From contig JAICLE010000008.1 in NCBI GenBank assembly GCA_025927545.1, positions 1 to 63,422 on the forward strand: a DNA stretch of 63,422 bases, given 5' to 3'. Origin of the DNA: Gemmatimonadales bacterium (GTDB lineage: Bacteria > Gemmatimonadota > Gemmatimonadetes > Gemmatimonadales > GWC2-71-9). The first letter of the stretch is position 1; each line of letters begins with the position of its first letter. Made by a program: the position numbers and the translations under genes. Positions 24,572-32,466 of the stretch are shown piece after piece. The notes beneath the pieces are model-generated. The model saw only the letters and a list, made by a program, of their open reading frames with translations. It was not told the DNA's origin and searched no databases.

Positions 24572-25772
24572 CGCGGGAGACGCCCGTTCCCCGCACCAGC
24601 CCCTGCCCGCCCCAGCGCCCCCGGATCCGATCGATCGCGTGCTGCAGGGCGCGGGCACGGACGGACGAGTCACCCCGGGGAGAGCTCTCCTCGGGGTGAC
24701 TCGCTTCGCCGGCATCCGGCCCCTCCCACAGCTCCAGTTGCCCCTCCGCCTCCTCCAGCCGGTCCAGCGTGAGCGCCACCGCGCGCACCGCCAGCCGCCG
24801 CGCATTGGCCTGGGTGAACGCGCGCCGCGCCGCGTCCCACAGCTCGGCATCGAGCGCCGCGGCGTGGAGCGCTACGGCGCGGGCGGCGGTGGCATGGTCG
24901 ACGTAGGTGAGGGCGACGCGGAGCCGCCGCGCCACCAGCCCGCGCCGGCGAAGTCGGCGGCCGAGCCGCTCGCCCATGAGACCTAGGAGCGGGAACAGCA
25001 CGCCAAGGTCGTTGGTGTCGGTGGCCAGCGTGTGGGCCACATGGAACTCGGCCTGCCGCTCGGGCGGCAGCACGGGGCGCGGGTCGATGCCGCGCGCCTG
25101 CGCCCGGAGCGTGCGCCCGGCGCCCCCGAAGACGGCACAGAGCGCGGTCTCGGAGATGGCCGCGACCTCGCCGATCAGATCGAGCTGATAGTCATCCAGC
25201 CGCCGGCGCATCTTCGGATGCAGCTCGGGGAGCACGTCCAGCGGATGCGGCGCCAGGAAGCGGGCCTCGGCACCACCGGGCACCTCGAGCAGCGGCTCGG
25301 GCTTGACCACGGTGGTGGCGGCCTGGCTCACGAGCTTGTTGGCGGCGATGCCGACGGAGACCGGAAGCCCCAGCCGTGCTCGCACCTCGCGCTGCACCCG
25401 CGCGGCCACGTCCACCGCGGGCCCGAAGAGCCGGCCGGTGCCGGTGAGGTCGAGGAAGGCGTGACCGTAGCCGTGGGGCTCGATGACCGGCGCGTACACC
25501 CGGAGCACCTCGTGCAGCGCCTGCGAGGCCCGCGCGTAGAGCCGCGGGTTGGGCGGGAGGAGCACGAGATCGGGACACCGCTTGAGCGCCTGCCGCGCCG
25601 GCATTCCCCGCTCGATGCCCGCCAGCCGCGCCTCGGCCGAGAGCGCGAGGATGGTGGCGCGGTCGGCGCCGGGCGGCGCGACCGCGACCGGTCGCGTGCG
25701 GAGCGCGGGTGCGACGAGGCCTTCGAGGGTGGTGCAGAAGGCGGGAGGGTCGATGAAAAGGACGGAGCGCAT
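24513..25772 (-). CDS. imuB: ImuB-like Y-family DNA polymerase homologue (catalytically degenerate)
   Basis: A 419-residue protein of the DinB/UmuC Y-family. The palm, fingers and helix-hairpin-helix parts are recognisable (VLFIDPPAF at 4-12, VSVGIAANKLVSQAAT at about 138-153). Of the three catalytic acids only Asp8 remains. The canonical SIDEA motif reads GYGHA at 101-105, so both the Asp and the Glu are lost, as in ImuB mutasome adaptors. A beta-clamp-like pentapeptide QLELW is present at 345-349, comparable to the QLPLW of mycobacterial ImuB. It therefore probably recruits a partner polymerase (DnaE2) and the clamp at damaged DNA rather than synthesising. It is the last gene of a minus operon, 12 bases after the radical SAM gene. 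Confidence 0.85.
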   Translation of the reverse strand: MRSVLFIDPPAFCTTLEGLVAPALRTRPVAVAPPGADRATILALSAEARLAGIERGMPARQALKRCPDLVLLPPNPRLYARASQALHEVLRVYAPVIEPHGYGHAFLDLTGTGRLFGPAVDVAARVQREVRARLGLPVSVGIAANKLVSQAATTVVKPEPLLEVPGGAEARFLAPHPLDVLPELHPKMRRRLDDYQLDLIGEVAAISETALCAVFGGAGRTLRAQARGIDPRPVLPPERQAEFHVAHTLATDTNDLGVLFPLLGLMGERLGRRLRRRGLVARRLRVALTYVDHATAARAVALHAAALDAELWDAARRAFTQANARRLAVRAVALTLDRLEEAEGQLELWEGPDAGEASHPEESSPRGDSSVRARALQHAIDRIRGRWGGQGLVRGTGVSRVSDVSSMPRHAPAAWCGSP

Positions 25773-25784
25773 GGACAGCGGGCA

Positions 25785-26813
25785 CTACAGCAGCCGCGGC
25801 TGCTCCGCCGCCGCCGCCCGGTCCTCGCGCCCCTCGAGCTGCCGGCTCCTCCGCATTCCCTCCTCCACCGGAAACCCATGCCGCCGCTGCAGCTCGTGCA
25901 GCCGCTCCGACAGCGCGCGCTGGTACACCGGGCTCACCCCCTCGCGCCGGGCGTAGTGCCGCTGGTACCGCTCGGCCAGCTCCGGAAACTCGCGGGCGAG
26001 CACGGGAAGGAAGCGCTGCCGCGCCGCGGGGCCGAGTCGGAGCGCCGACCCGACCACGTAGCGGGCACCGGCCGCCTTTGCCGCGCCCATGAGCCGGTCG
26101 AGCCCCGCGCGATCGTCGGTGATGCCCGGAAGGATCGGCGCCAGGAGGAGCCCGGCGTGAATGCCGCCGGCGGTGAGCCGGTCCAGGGCGCGGATCCGCG
26201 CCGCCGGCACCGGCGAGCGAAGCTCGAGCCGGCGCGCAAGCCGGCGGTCGAGTGTCGCCAGCGAGATGTTCACCGTGACCTCGTGCCGCTCGGCGAGCCG
26301 GCCGAGCAGGTCGAGGTCGCGCGTCACCAGCGGCGACTTGGTGATGATGCCGATGGCGAGCCCGCGGTGCCCCAGTAACACCTCAAGGATCCGCCGGGTG
26401 AGCCGGAACCGCCGCTCGGCGGGCTGGTAGGGGTCGGTGGCCGTGCCGATGACCAGCGTGTGTCCGGCGAGCCGCGCGGGGTCGAGCGTGCGGGCGAGCA
26501 CCTCGGCCACGCCGGTCTTGACCAGGATGCGCTTCTCGAACGCTTCCCACGCGGGGAGCGGCTCCGGCGCCGCACCGCTCCGCTCGACCGCGTAGCGGTG
26601 CGTATCGCGCGCGTAGCAGTAGGTGCAGCCGAACTCGCAGCCCACGTACGGGTTGACCGACCAGAAACCCATGCCGGTGGAGGCCGCGGTGTTGAGCACC
26701 GAGCGCACCGGGAGCTCGAGGAAGCGGGTGCCGCGCTGCCGCTCGTCCAGCACCGCCCACCGGCGCTCGGGCGCCTCGGGCGAGGGCAGCAGGTCGAGCT
26801 GCCGCGGAGTCAC
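25785..26813 (-). CDS. SPL-type radical SAM protein
   Basis: A 342-residue radical SAM protein related to the spore-photoproduct-lyase-like (Rv2578c-type) family. The 4Fe-4S motif is GCEFGCTYCYARD, with Cys at about 59, 63 and 66, preceded by NPYVGC. Further family segments are FEKRILVKTGVAEVL, VIGTATDPYQPAE, IGIITKSPLVTRDLDLL and LLLAPILPGITDD. The reaction is unknown; SPL itself repairs thymine photoproducts in DNA. I chose GTG 26813 because it overlaps the stop of the zinc-ribbon gene in a GTGA, which also removes a low-complexity Arg/Pro-rich extension. It is followed after 12 bases by the ImuB-like gene, linking it to DNA damage tolerance. Confidence 0.88.
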   Translation of the reverse strand: MTPRQLDLLPSPEAPERRWAVLDERQRGTRFLELPVRSVLNTAASTGMGFWSVNPYVGCEFGCTYCYARDTHRYAVERSGAAPEPLPAWEAFEKRILVKTGVAEVLARTLDPARLAGHTLVIGTATDPYQPAERRFRLTRRILEVLLGHRGLAIGIITKSPLVTRDLDLLGRLAERHEVTVNISLATLDRRLARRLELRSPVPAARIRALDRLTAGGIHAGLLLAPILPGITDDRAGLDRLMGAAKAAGARYVVGSALRLGPAARQRFLPVLAREFPELAERYQRHYARREGVSPVYQRALSERLHELQRRHGFPVEEGMRRSRQLEGREDRAAAAEQPRLL

Positions 26814-26980
26814 CCGCAGCGGCCCCAGCCGCAGTGCCGGCAACTCACGCAGCCGGAGGCGCGGACGAGCGTGCCGGCGCACTCGGGACAGACGCGGAGG
26901 ACGGTCTCGGTGGAGGGATCGCGCCGGGGTGGTTGGTAGCGTGTGGGTGCGAGGGGCGGGCGAGGGTGGAAGGGTGGCAT
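26810..26980 (-). CDS. Stand-alone NrdJ-type zinc-ribbon small protein
   Basis: A 56-residue protein: a Pro/Arg-rich N-terminus (MPPFHPRPPLAPTRYQPPRR), then a zinc ribbon with cysteines at 31, 34, 44, 47, 50 and 55 (VCPECAGTLVRASGCVSCRHC, split CPEC ... GCVSCRHCG ... CG). The ribbon closely resembles the C-terminal tail of B12-dependent class II ribonucleotide reductase (NrdJ), which re-reduces the active site in that enzyme. GGGAG five bases before the ATG and a GTGA overlap with the radical SAM start support it as a real first gene of the operon. Its role is unknown; a redox or nucleic-acid-binding partner for the radical SAM protein is a plausible guess. Confidence 0.75.
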   Translation of the reverse strand: MPPFHPRPPLAPTRYQPPRRDPSTETVLRVCPECAGTLVRASGCVSCRHCGWGRCG

Positions 26981-27123
26981 GGCGGCTCCCGCGGTTTCGG
27001 TATTTGTTCGGTACGCCTCCCATAAATGCGCCCCGCGGCCAGGCATGTCAAGGGCGGCCCGGGATCCATAGCTTCTTCCGCAACCGTGAGGTTGCTTTCC
27101 CAAGCCTTTGCCGGAGCTTGTCG

Positions 27124-27954
27124 GTGGAATCACAGGAGAGCTGGTACGAAGGATTCGACGGCGCGCGGCTCTTCCTGCGCACCTGGTCGCCAGCTTCCCG
27201 ATCCCGCGCCGCCGCCATCTTCCTCCACGGCCTCGGTGACCACTCCGGCCTCTACCCGATGATCCCCGACGCGCTGGTCCCGCGCGGCCTCGTGGTCTAC
27301 GCGCCGGATCTGCGCGGGAACGGGCGCTCGCCGGGGCAGCGGGGCCATGTGGAGTCGTGGGCGGACTTCCGGGAGGACCTCCACCGGCTGGTCGCGCGGG
27401 TCGGGTCGGCGGCGCCGGGCCAGCCGCTATTCCTCCTGGGCAACAGCCTCGGCGGGCTCATCGTGCTCGAGTACGCGCTGCGCTACCCGGCTGATGCGTG
27501 CGGGGTCGTGGCGCTCTCCCCGCCGCTCGGCGAACTCGGGGTCCCGTCCGCGCTCCTCGCCCTGGGCCGCGTGGCATCACGGATCTGGCCCCGCTTCTCG
27601 CTCCAGACCGGGATGGACCTGACCGGGCTCTCCCGCGATCCCGCGGTGGTTGCCGACGTGCTGGCCGACCCGCTCTTTCACCGGCGCGGCACCGCGCGGC
27701 TCTCGACGGAGGTGACCAGGGCGATTGCCCGGGTGCAGGAACAGGCGGCCCGATTCCCGGCCCCGGTGCTGGTCATGCACGGCTCGGCCGACCGCATGGT
27801 GCGGCCGGACGGGAGCCGGCGATTCATCGCCACCGTGGGCCGAGCCGACAAGCGGCTGATCGAATACGACGGCGCCTACCACGCGCTGCTCGCCGACCTG
27901 GACCGGGAGCGAGTGCTCTCGGATCTCGGCGCGTGGATCGCCGCGCATCTCTGA
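27124..27954 (+). CDS. Alpha/beta hydrolase, monoacylglycerol lipase / lysophospholipase type
   Basis: A 276-residue serine hydrolase of the Hydrolase_4 family. The oxyanion segment is AIFLHGLGDHSGLYPMI (about 28-44), followed by YAPDLRGNGRSPGQRGHVESW. The nucleophile elbow is GNSLGG (about 108-113), the acid comes from LVMHGSADRMVRPDGSRRF and the catalytic His from YDGAYHALLADLDRERV. No signal peptide is seen, so it acts on lipids or esters inside the cell or at the membrane. GTG 27124 is preceded by GGAG. It is divergent from the zinc-ribbon operon across 143 bases that hold both promoters. Confidence 0.9.
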   Translation: MESQESWYEGFDGARLFLRTWSPASRSRAAAIFLHGLGDHSGLYPMIPDALVPRGLVVYAPDLRGNGRSPGQRGHVESWADFREDLHRLVARVGSAAPGQPLFLLGNSLGGLIVLEYALRYPADACGVVALSPPLGELGVPSALLALGRVASRIWPRFSLQTGMDLTGLSRDPAVVADVLADPLFHRRGTARLSTEVTRAIARVQEQAARFPAPVLVMHGSADRMVRPDGSRRFIATVGRADKRLIEYDGAYHALLADLDRERVLSDLGAWIAAHL

Positions 27955-28083
27955 TTCGCGCGCTTGCGTCCGGGCCGTCGCGACTCCATTTTCTCCGCGC
28001 TGCACCAGCACGCACCCATCGTCCGCACAGCAGCTCACGCTTCCATTCGCCTCCCCCGAGGGGCGCCGTCTCATGAGGTCTCC

Positions 28084-29325
28084 ATGCCGACCCGTTTCCG
28101 GATCTTTCCGCTCCTCGCATCCACCGCCGCGCTGCTCGTAATCTCCGGCGCCGCCACGCCGGCGGAGGCGCAGTTCGGCAAGAAGCTGAAGGGCGCGCTC
28201 AAGCAGCACGCCGAGGACAAGGCCGTGCAGAAGGCGGTCGAGAAGGAAGACAAGGCGATCGACGCCGTTACCACCGGAGGCCCGGGCACCGACTCGGCCG
28301 CGAGCGCCTCCACGGCTCCGGCGGCGGGGGCGGCTGCGGCCCCCGCGGCCGACGCTGCGGCGCCGCCGGCGGGCGGCGACAAGGCCGAGTCGCTCAAGCC
28401 CGGCGAGGGCGCCTGGGCCAACTACGACTTCAAGCCCGGCGAGCGAGTGCTCTACGCCGACGACTTCACGGGCGACGAGGTGGGCGGCTTCCCCAAGCGG
28501 ATGGAGTTCAAGGAGGGGGCGCTGGAGATCGTCGAGTGGCAGGGGGCCCGGTATCTTCGCGCCACCAGCGACTCCAAGTTCTACCTCAGCCTGCCCGAAG
28601 TGCTGCCCGAGCGGTTCACGATGGAGTTCGACTACACGATCCCGGCCGGCGAGGTATGGATCTCCTTCGGCAACGAGAACAAGCGGATCGAGTTCGGCGG
28701 CGACGGCACCACGACCGTCTACAACCAGGACACCAAGATCACGGCCAACGGCCAGGTGGCCGACAACGAGCGCGGCAAGCTGCGGAAGGGCCGGGTGCTG
28801 GCCGACGGGAAGTACGTCAAGGTGTACGTGGACGATACCCGCGTCCTCAACGTGCCCAACGCCGATCTCGGGCGGGCCGACAAGATCCTGTTCTACACCG
28901 ACGCCGACGTGAAGACGCCGTCGCTCTTCGGCAACTTCCGCGTCGCGGCCGGCGGGAAGAAGCTGTACGACGCGCTGGCGGCCAAGGGCCGGGCGGCTAC
29001 GCAGGGGATCTACTTCGACACCGGCAGCGACCGCATCCGGCCCGAATCCACGCCCACGCTGAAGGAGATCGGGGCGATGCTCAAGGACCACCCCGAGCTC
29101 AAGCTCACGATCGAGGGGCACACCGACAACGTGGGTTCGGCGGCCTCGAACCAGGCCTTGAGCGAGAAGCGCGCGGCGGCGGTGCGCCAGTTCCTGATCG
29201 ACAGCTACCAGGTGGACGCCGCGCGGCTGCAGGCGAAGGGACTCGGCCAATCCAAGCCGGCCGGCTCGAACGACACGCCGGAGGGACGGCAGAACAACCG
29301 TCGGGTCGAGCTGGTCAAATCGTGA
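28084..29325 (+). CDS. OmpA-family protein with beta-sandwich region
   Basis: A 413-residue exported protein. A signal peptide (ends SGAATPAEA before QFGKKLKG) is followed by a Lys/Glu helical stretch, an Ala/Pro-rich linker (about 65-95) and a lectin-like beta region (DDFTGDEVGGFPKRMEF ... FTMEFDYTIPAGEVWISFG, about 120-290). The C-terminal OmpA domain is IYFDTGSDRIRPESTPTLKEIGAML ... GHTDNVGS ... NNRRVEL (about 305-412). The OmpA domain binds peptidoglycan, so the protein probably tethers an outer-membrane or periplasmic beta domain to the wall. ATG 28084 follows a purine-poor leader. A compound hairpin follows the stop. Confidence 0.88.
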   Translation: MPTRFRIFPLLASTAALLVISGAATPAEAQFGKKLKGALKQHAEDKAVQKAVEKEDKAIDAVTTGGPGTDSAASASTAPAAGAAAAPAADAAAPPAGGDKAESLKPGEGAWANYDFKPGERVLYADDFTGDEVGGFPKRMEFKEGALEIVEWQGARYLRATSDSKFYLSLPEVLPERFTMEFDYTIPAGEVWISFGNENKRIEFGGDGTTTVYNQDTKITANGQVADNERGKLRKGRVLADGKYVKVYVDDTRVLNVPNADLGRADKILFYTDADVKTPSLFGNFRVAAGGKKLYDALAAKGRAATQGIYFDTGSDRIRPESTPTLKEIGAMLKDHPELKLTIEGHTDNVGSAASNQALSEKRAAAVRQFLIDSYQVDAARLQAKGLGQSKPAGSNDTPEGRQNNRRVELVKS

Positions 29326-29331
29326 GGCGAC

Positions 29332-29378
29332 GGCGCGAGTAAGTGCCCGCGGGCGGATGTGACGCGGGCTCTCGCGCC
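29332..29378 (+). terminator. Nested hairpin, probable terminator or attenuator
   Basis: An outer stem GGCGCGAG/CTCGCGCC (8 bp) encloses an inner stem CCCGCG/CGCGGG (6 bp). It starts six bases after the ompA-family stop and 30 bases before the DUF983 start. There is no T-tract, so it may be a Rho-dependent or attenuating structure. Confidence 0.45.
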
Positions 29379-29407
29379 ACGGCGCCCGCGTCGCTAAAGT
29401 GAGACGG

Positions 29408-29824
29408 ATGCTGTCGCATTTCGCGCGCGCGCTGCGCCTGCATTGCCCGCACTGCGGGGGCGGACCGATCTTCACGAGCTGGTCGCGCCTGCTCCCCGCA
29501 TGCCCGGTCTGTGGACTCGGGCTCGAGCGCGACCAGGGCTACTGGGTCGGGGCGTACTTCTTCAACCTGATGGCCATGGAGGTGGCGTTCGTCGTCTGGT
29601 TCGTGGGCTTCCTGCTCGCCACCTGGCCCGACCCGCCGTGGGGACTGTTCCAGGCCATCACCATCCTGCTGATGGTCGTCGTCCCGTTCGTCTTCTTCCC
29701 ATTCTCCAAGACGCTGTTCCTGGCGTTCGACCTTCTGGTGCGCCCGCCCGAGGCCGGCGACTTCGCGGCACCGCGCGAGCCGGCCCGCCGCCTGCCCCGA
29801 AGCTCCCCCCGCGACGCGAGCTGA
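29408..29824 (+). CDS. DUF983 family membrane protein
   Basis: A 138-residue protein of the DUF983 family. It has a zinc-ribbon-like start (LHCPHCGGGPIFTSW ... ACPVCGLGLERDQGYWVGAYF, cysteines in two CxxC pairs). Two hydrophobic helices follow (NLMAMEVAFVVWFVGFLLATW and ITILLMVVVPFVFFPFSKTLFLAF), then a short Pro/Arg tail. The function of the family is not established. An upstream in-frame GTG at 29399 is also possible. It precedes the ClC channel gene by 22 bases, so the two are probably one transcript. Confidence 0.85.
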   Translation: MLSHFARALRLHCPHCGGGPIFTSWSRLLPACPVCGLGLERDQGYWVGAYFFNLMAMEVAFVVWFVGFLLATWPDPPWGLFQAITILLMVVVPFVFFPFSKTLFLAFDLLVRPPEAGDFAAPREPARRLPRSSPRDAS

Positions 29825-29845
29825 CGGCCGACGCTACATTGGCGC

Positions 29846-31672
29846 ATGCCGTTCTCCTTCCGGGCCCGCCGCCGGCTGGTCCGTCTTCGAGGTAGCGCAG
29901 TCGTCGGAAGGCCGGTCGTCGCGGCGCGAGGGGTGTGGGACGACTTCGTCGACTGGTTCAACGGGCTGGGCCTCAGCGAGAACGCCATCCTGCTGGCGTT
30001 CGCCGTGGCGGTGGGCATCGGCGGCGCGCTCGGCGTGGTGGCTTTCTACAAGCTGATCGACGCGGCCTACGCCCTCTTCTATCAGTGGCCCTCCGGCTTC
30101 CTCCCGCGCAACAGCTTCCTGGCCTATCGCCCGCTGATCACCGCCGCCGGAATCGCTTCCGCCTGGGCGATCATGCGTCGGCTCGGGCGCGGTCACGAGG
30201 GGCTCAACGTGCCGGACGTACAGCTCTCCGTGGCTCGCCGGGGTGGCCGGATTCCGGCGCGGCCGGCGCTCGCCCGAACGGCGGCGAGCGCCGTCACCAT
30301 CGGCGCCGGGGGGTCGGCCGGGAGCGAGGGGCCGGTGGCGGTCCTCGGCTCCGCGCTGGGCTCCTGGCTCGGCGGGATCTTCCGCTTCGAGTCCAGCCGG
30401 GTCGTGACGCTCGTCGGCGCGGGCGCGGCGGCCGGGATCTCCGCGGCATTCAACGCGCCACTCGCCGGGGCCTTCTTCGCGCTCGAGGAGATCCAGGGCT
30501 CCTTCGCGGCGGGCGCCTTCTCCGCGGTGGTGGTGAGCAGCGTCGTGGCCGCGGTCGTGTCCCGGGCGGTGTTCGGGAACCATCCCGCGTTCCCCATCCC
30601 GGTCGAGTACGGCTACACGCTCACGCGCGAGGTCGTGCTCTTCTACCCGCTGCTCGGCGCGCTCACCGGGCTCGTCTCCGCGCTGTTCATCCGGTGCTAC
30701 TTCGGAATGGACGGATGGTGGAAGCGGCTCCCCGTGCCGGCGGCGGCGCTGCCCTGGATCGGCGGGGTGCTGGTGGGCACGATGGTTTATCTCTCCCGTG
30801 GGATCCTGGTGGGCTACGGCCACCTGGCCGTGCGCGTCGACGTGTTCGGCCGCATGGCGTGGTACTACCTCCTGCTGCTCGCGGCAGGGAAGATCCTGGC
30901 GACCTCCGTGACGCTCACCACCGGCGGCTCGGGCGGCCTCTTCACGCCCTCGCTCTATATCGGCGCCGCCACCGGCGGGGCCTTCGGCGTCGCGCTCCAG
31001 GGGCTGTTCCCCGGCATGCACATCAGCCCCGAGGCGTACGCACTGGTCGGGATGGGCGCGCTGGTGGCGGGCGCGACCAACGCGCCGATCACCGGGATCC
31101 TCATCGTGTTCGAGATGACCAACGACTACGCGCTTGTGCTGCCCCTGATGCTGGCGACGGTCATCTCGTATCTCGTCGCGCGTCGTCTCGAGCCGGATTC
31201 GCTCTACAGCGGGTGGCTGCGCCGCCGCGGCGAGCGGATCGAGCAGGGGGCCGATCGGGCGCTGCTGACCGGCCTCAGGGTGCGCGACGCCTACGAGCGC
31301 TCGCCCCAGTCGTTCCGCGCCGAGGCGCCGCTGCCGACCCTGCTGCAACACCTCCAGCCGGGCGAGCAGACCACGTTCCCCGTGATCGATGCCGACCACA
31401 CCCTGCTTGGCGTGGTGACCATGGCGGAGCTGGGCCAGTTGGCGCGGGATCAGCCGCAGCTCTCGGGGCTGCTGATCGCTGCGGACGTGGCCGGGCCGAC
31501 GGAGACGGTGACCCCGGCCGACTCGCTGCTCGAGGCTACCCGGCGGCTGGGCACCCGGGGCGCCTCCGCGCTGCCGGTGGTGGATCAGCCCGGAGGAGAC
31601 CGGCTGATCGGGATGCTCACGAGGAGCCACATCCTCGCGGCGTACGAGCGGGCGCTGACGAGCGGTCACTGA
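29846..31672 (+). CDS. ClC-type chloride channel/transporter with CBS domains
   Basis: A 608-residue ClC-family protein: about ten to twelve hydrophobic segments (45-440) followed by two CBS domains (VRDAYERSPQSF... and ADVAGPTETVTPADSLL..., about 475-600). Anion-path elements are EGLNVPD (in place of GSGIPE), GGSAGSEGPVAVLGSALGS with the gating glutamate in SEGP, the internal ALEEIQGSF glutamate that suggests proton coupling, and GGSGGLFTPSLYIGAATGG. The C-terminal CBS pair likely gates the channel in response to nucleotides. It is probably an inner-membrane chloride/proton exchanger for acid or volume stress. It lies downstream of DUF983 on the same strand. Confidence 0.93.
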   Translation: MPFSFRARRRLVRLRGSAVVGRPVVAARGVWDDFVDWFNGLGLSENAILLAFAVAVGIGGALGVVAFYKLIDAAYALFYQWPSGFLPRNSFLAYRPLITAAGIASAWAIMRRLGRGHEGLNVPDVQLSVARRGGRIPARPALARTAASAVTIGAGGSAGSEGPVAVLGSALGSWLGGIFRFESSRVVTLVGAGAAAGISAAFNAPLAGAFFALEEIQGSFAAGAFSAVVVSSVVAAVVSRAVFGNHPAFPIPVEYGYTLTREVVLFYPLLGALTGLVSALFIRCYFGMDGWWKRLPVPAAALPWIGGVLVGTMVYLSRGILVGYGHLAVRVDVFGRMAWYYLLLLAAGKILATSVTLTTGGSGGLFTPSLYIGAATGGAFGVALQGLFPGMHISPEAYALVGMGALVAGATNAPITGILIVFEMTNDYALVLPLMLATVISYLVARRLEPDSLYSGWLRRRGERIEQGADRALLTGLRVRDAYERSPQSFRAEAPLPTLLQHLQPGEQTTFPVIDADHTLLGVVTMAELGQLARDQPQLSGLLIAADVAGPTETVTPADSLLEATRRLGTRGASALPVVDQPGGDRLIGMLTRSHILAAYERALTSGH

Positions 31673-31746
31673 GCCGGTGACCTCCGCCACACCTCGGCGC
31701 CGGGGATCCTGCTACCCTGGGCGGACATCGCCCGGAGCTTCATGCC

Positions 31747-32310
31747 ATGCCTGTCGACCGACCGGCCCCCCGTTTCCCGAGGTCCACCCCCGCCGGACTG
31801 TCCGGGGTGCTGGAACGCAACATCGCGGCGCTGGTGGAGCGGCGTCGGCAGGAGGAGCGCGAGCGCACCCTGGACGAGCGAGCCGCGGAGGCGATCTCCC
31901 GCTTCGCGGGGAGCATGCGCTTCGTCTACCTGCACCTGGTGCTGGTGGGCTTGTGGGTCGCCATCAACCTGGGCTTGACGCCGCTGCCCCGATTCGATCC
32001 CACCTTCGTGGTCCTGGCCATGGTGGCGTCGGTCGAGGCGATCTTTCTCTCCACCTTCGTGCTGATCACCCAGAATCGCATGGCGGCAATGGCGGACAAG
32101 CGGGCGGATCTCGACCTGCAGATCAGCCTCCTGGCGGAGCATGAGATCACGCGGGTCGTCGCGCTGGTGAGCGAGATGGCCGAGCGGATGGGGGTCGAAT
32201 CGGCGCGGAATCCGGAGCTGGCGGAACTCTCGCGGGACGTCGAGCCGGAGCGGGTGCTCGACAGCCTCGAAGCATCGGAGGCGGCGGCGCGGGAGGGGGA
32301 GGATGGGTGA
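31747..32310 (+). CDS. DUF1003 family membrane protein
   Basis: A 187-residue protein. A charged helical start (VLERNIAALVERRRQEERERTLDERAAEAISRFAGSM) is followed by two membrane helices, FVYLHLVLVGLWVAINLGL and VVLAMVASVEAIFLSTFVLITQNRM, the hallmark arrangement of DUF1003, ending in a cytosolic helical tail (KRADLDLQISLLAEHEITRVVALVSEMAERM). The function of the family is unknown. The start lies 74 bases after the ClC stop. A word-repeat element begins 35 bases after the stop. Confidence 0.88.
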   Translation: MPVDRPAPRFPRSTPAGLSGVLERNIAALVERRRQEERERTLDERAAEAISRFAGSMRFVYLHLVLVGLWVAINLGLTPLPRFDPTFVVLAMVASVEAIFLSTFVLITQNRMAAMADKRADLDLQISLLAEHEITRVVALVSEMAERMGVESARNPELAELSRDVEPERVLDSLEASEAAAREGEDG

Positions 32311-32344
32311 AGGGGGCCGGGTTTCCGAATTGCTCCGGACATCG

Positions 32345-32452
32345 GATTCACCAAAGCGGTACGGAGGCACGGAGGACCACAGAGAGAACAGCAAACAACT
32401 GGTTGTTTTTCTCCGTGCACCTCCGTGCCCTCTGTGCCTCTGTGGTGAATCG
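32345..32452. repeat. Inverted word-repeat element (CACAGAG/CACGGAG type)
   Basis: The left arm starts GATTCACCA and carries words CGGAGGCA, CGGAGGAC and CACAGAG. The right arm carries CTCCGTGCA, CCTCCGTGC, CCTCTGTGC and CTCTGTGG and ends TGGTGAATC, so the arms are imperfect inverted copies around a centre near AACAACTGGTTGTT (32394-32407). It lies between the convergent DUF1003 gene and the groES-like operon. From memory, elements with these words recur between genes in several phyla; that recollection is not checked here. Confidence 0.8.
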
Positions 32453-32466
32453 AATACCCGAACCAC

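Noticed and set aside
26814-27023. N-terminal extension of the radical SAM gene to an ATG at 27023
   Set aside because: The extension is Arg/Pro low-complexity and is read out of frame through the zinc-ribbon gene, whose stop overlaps the better GTG start.
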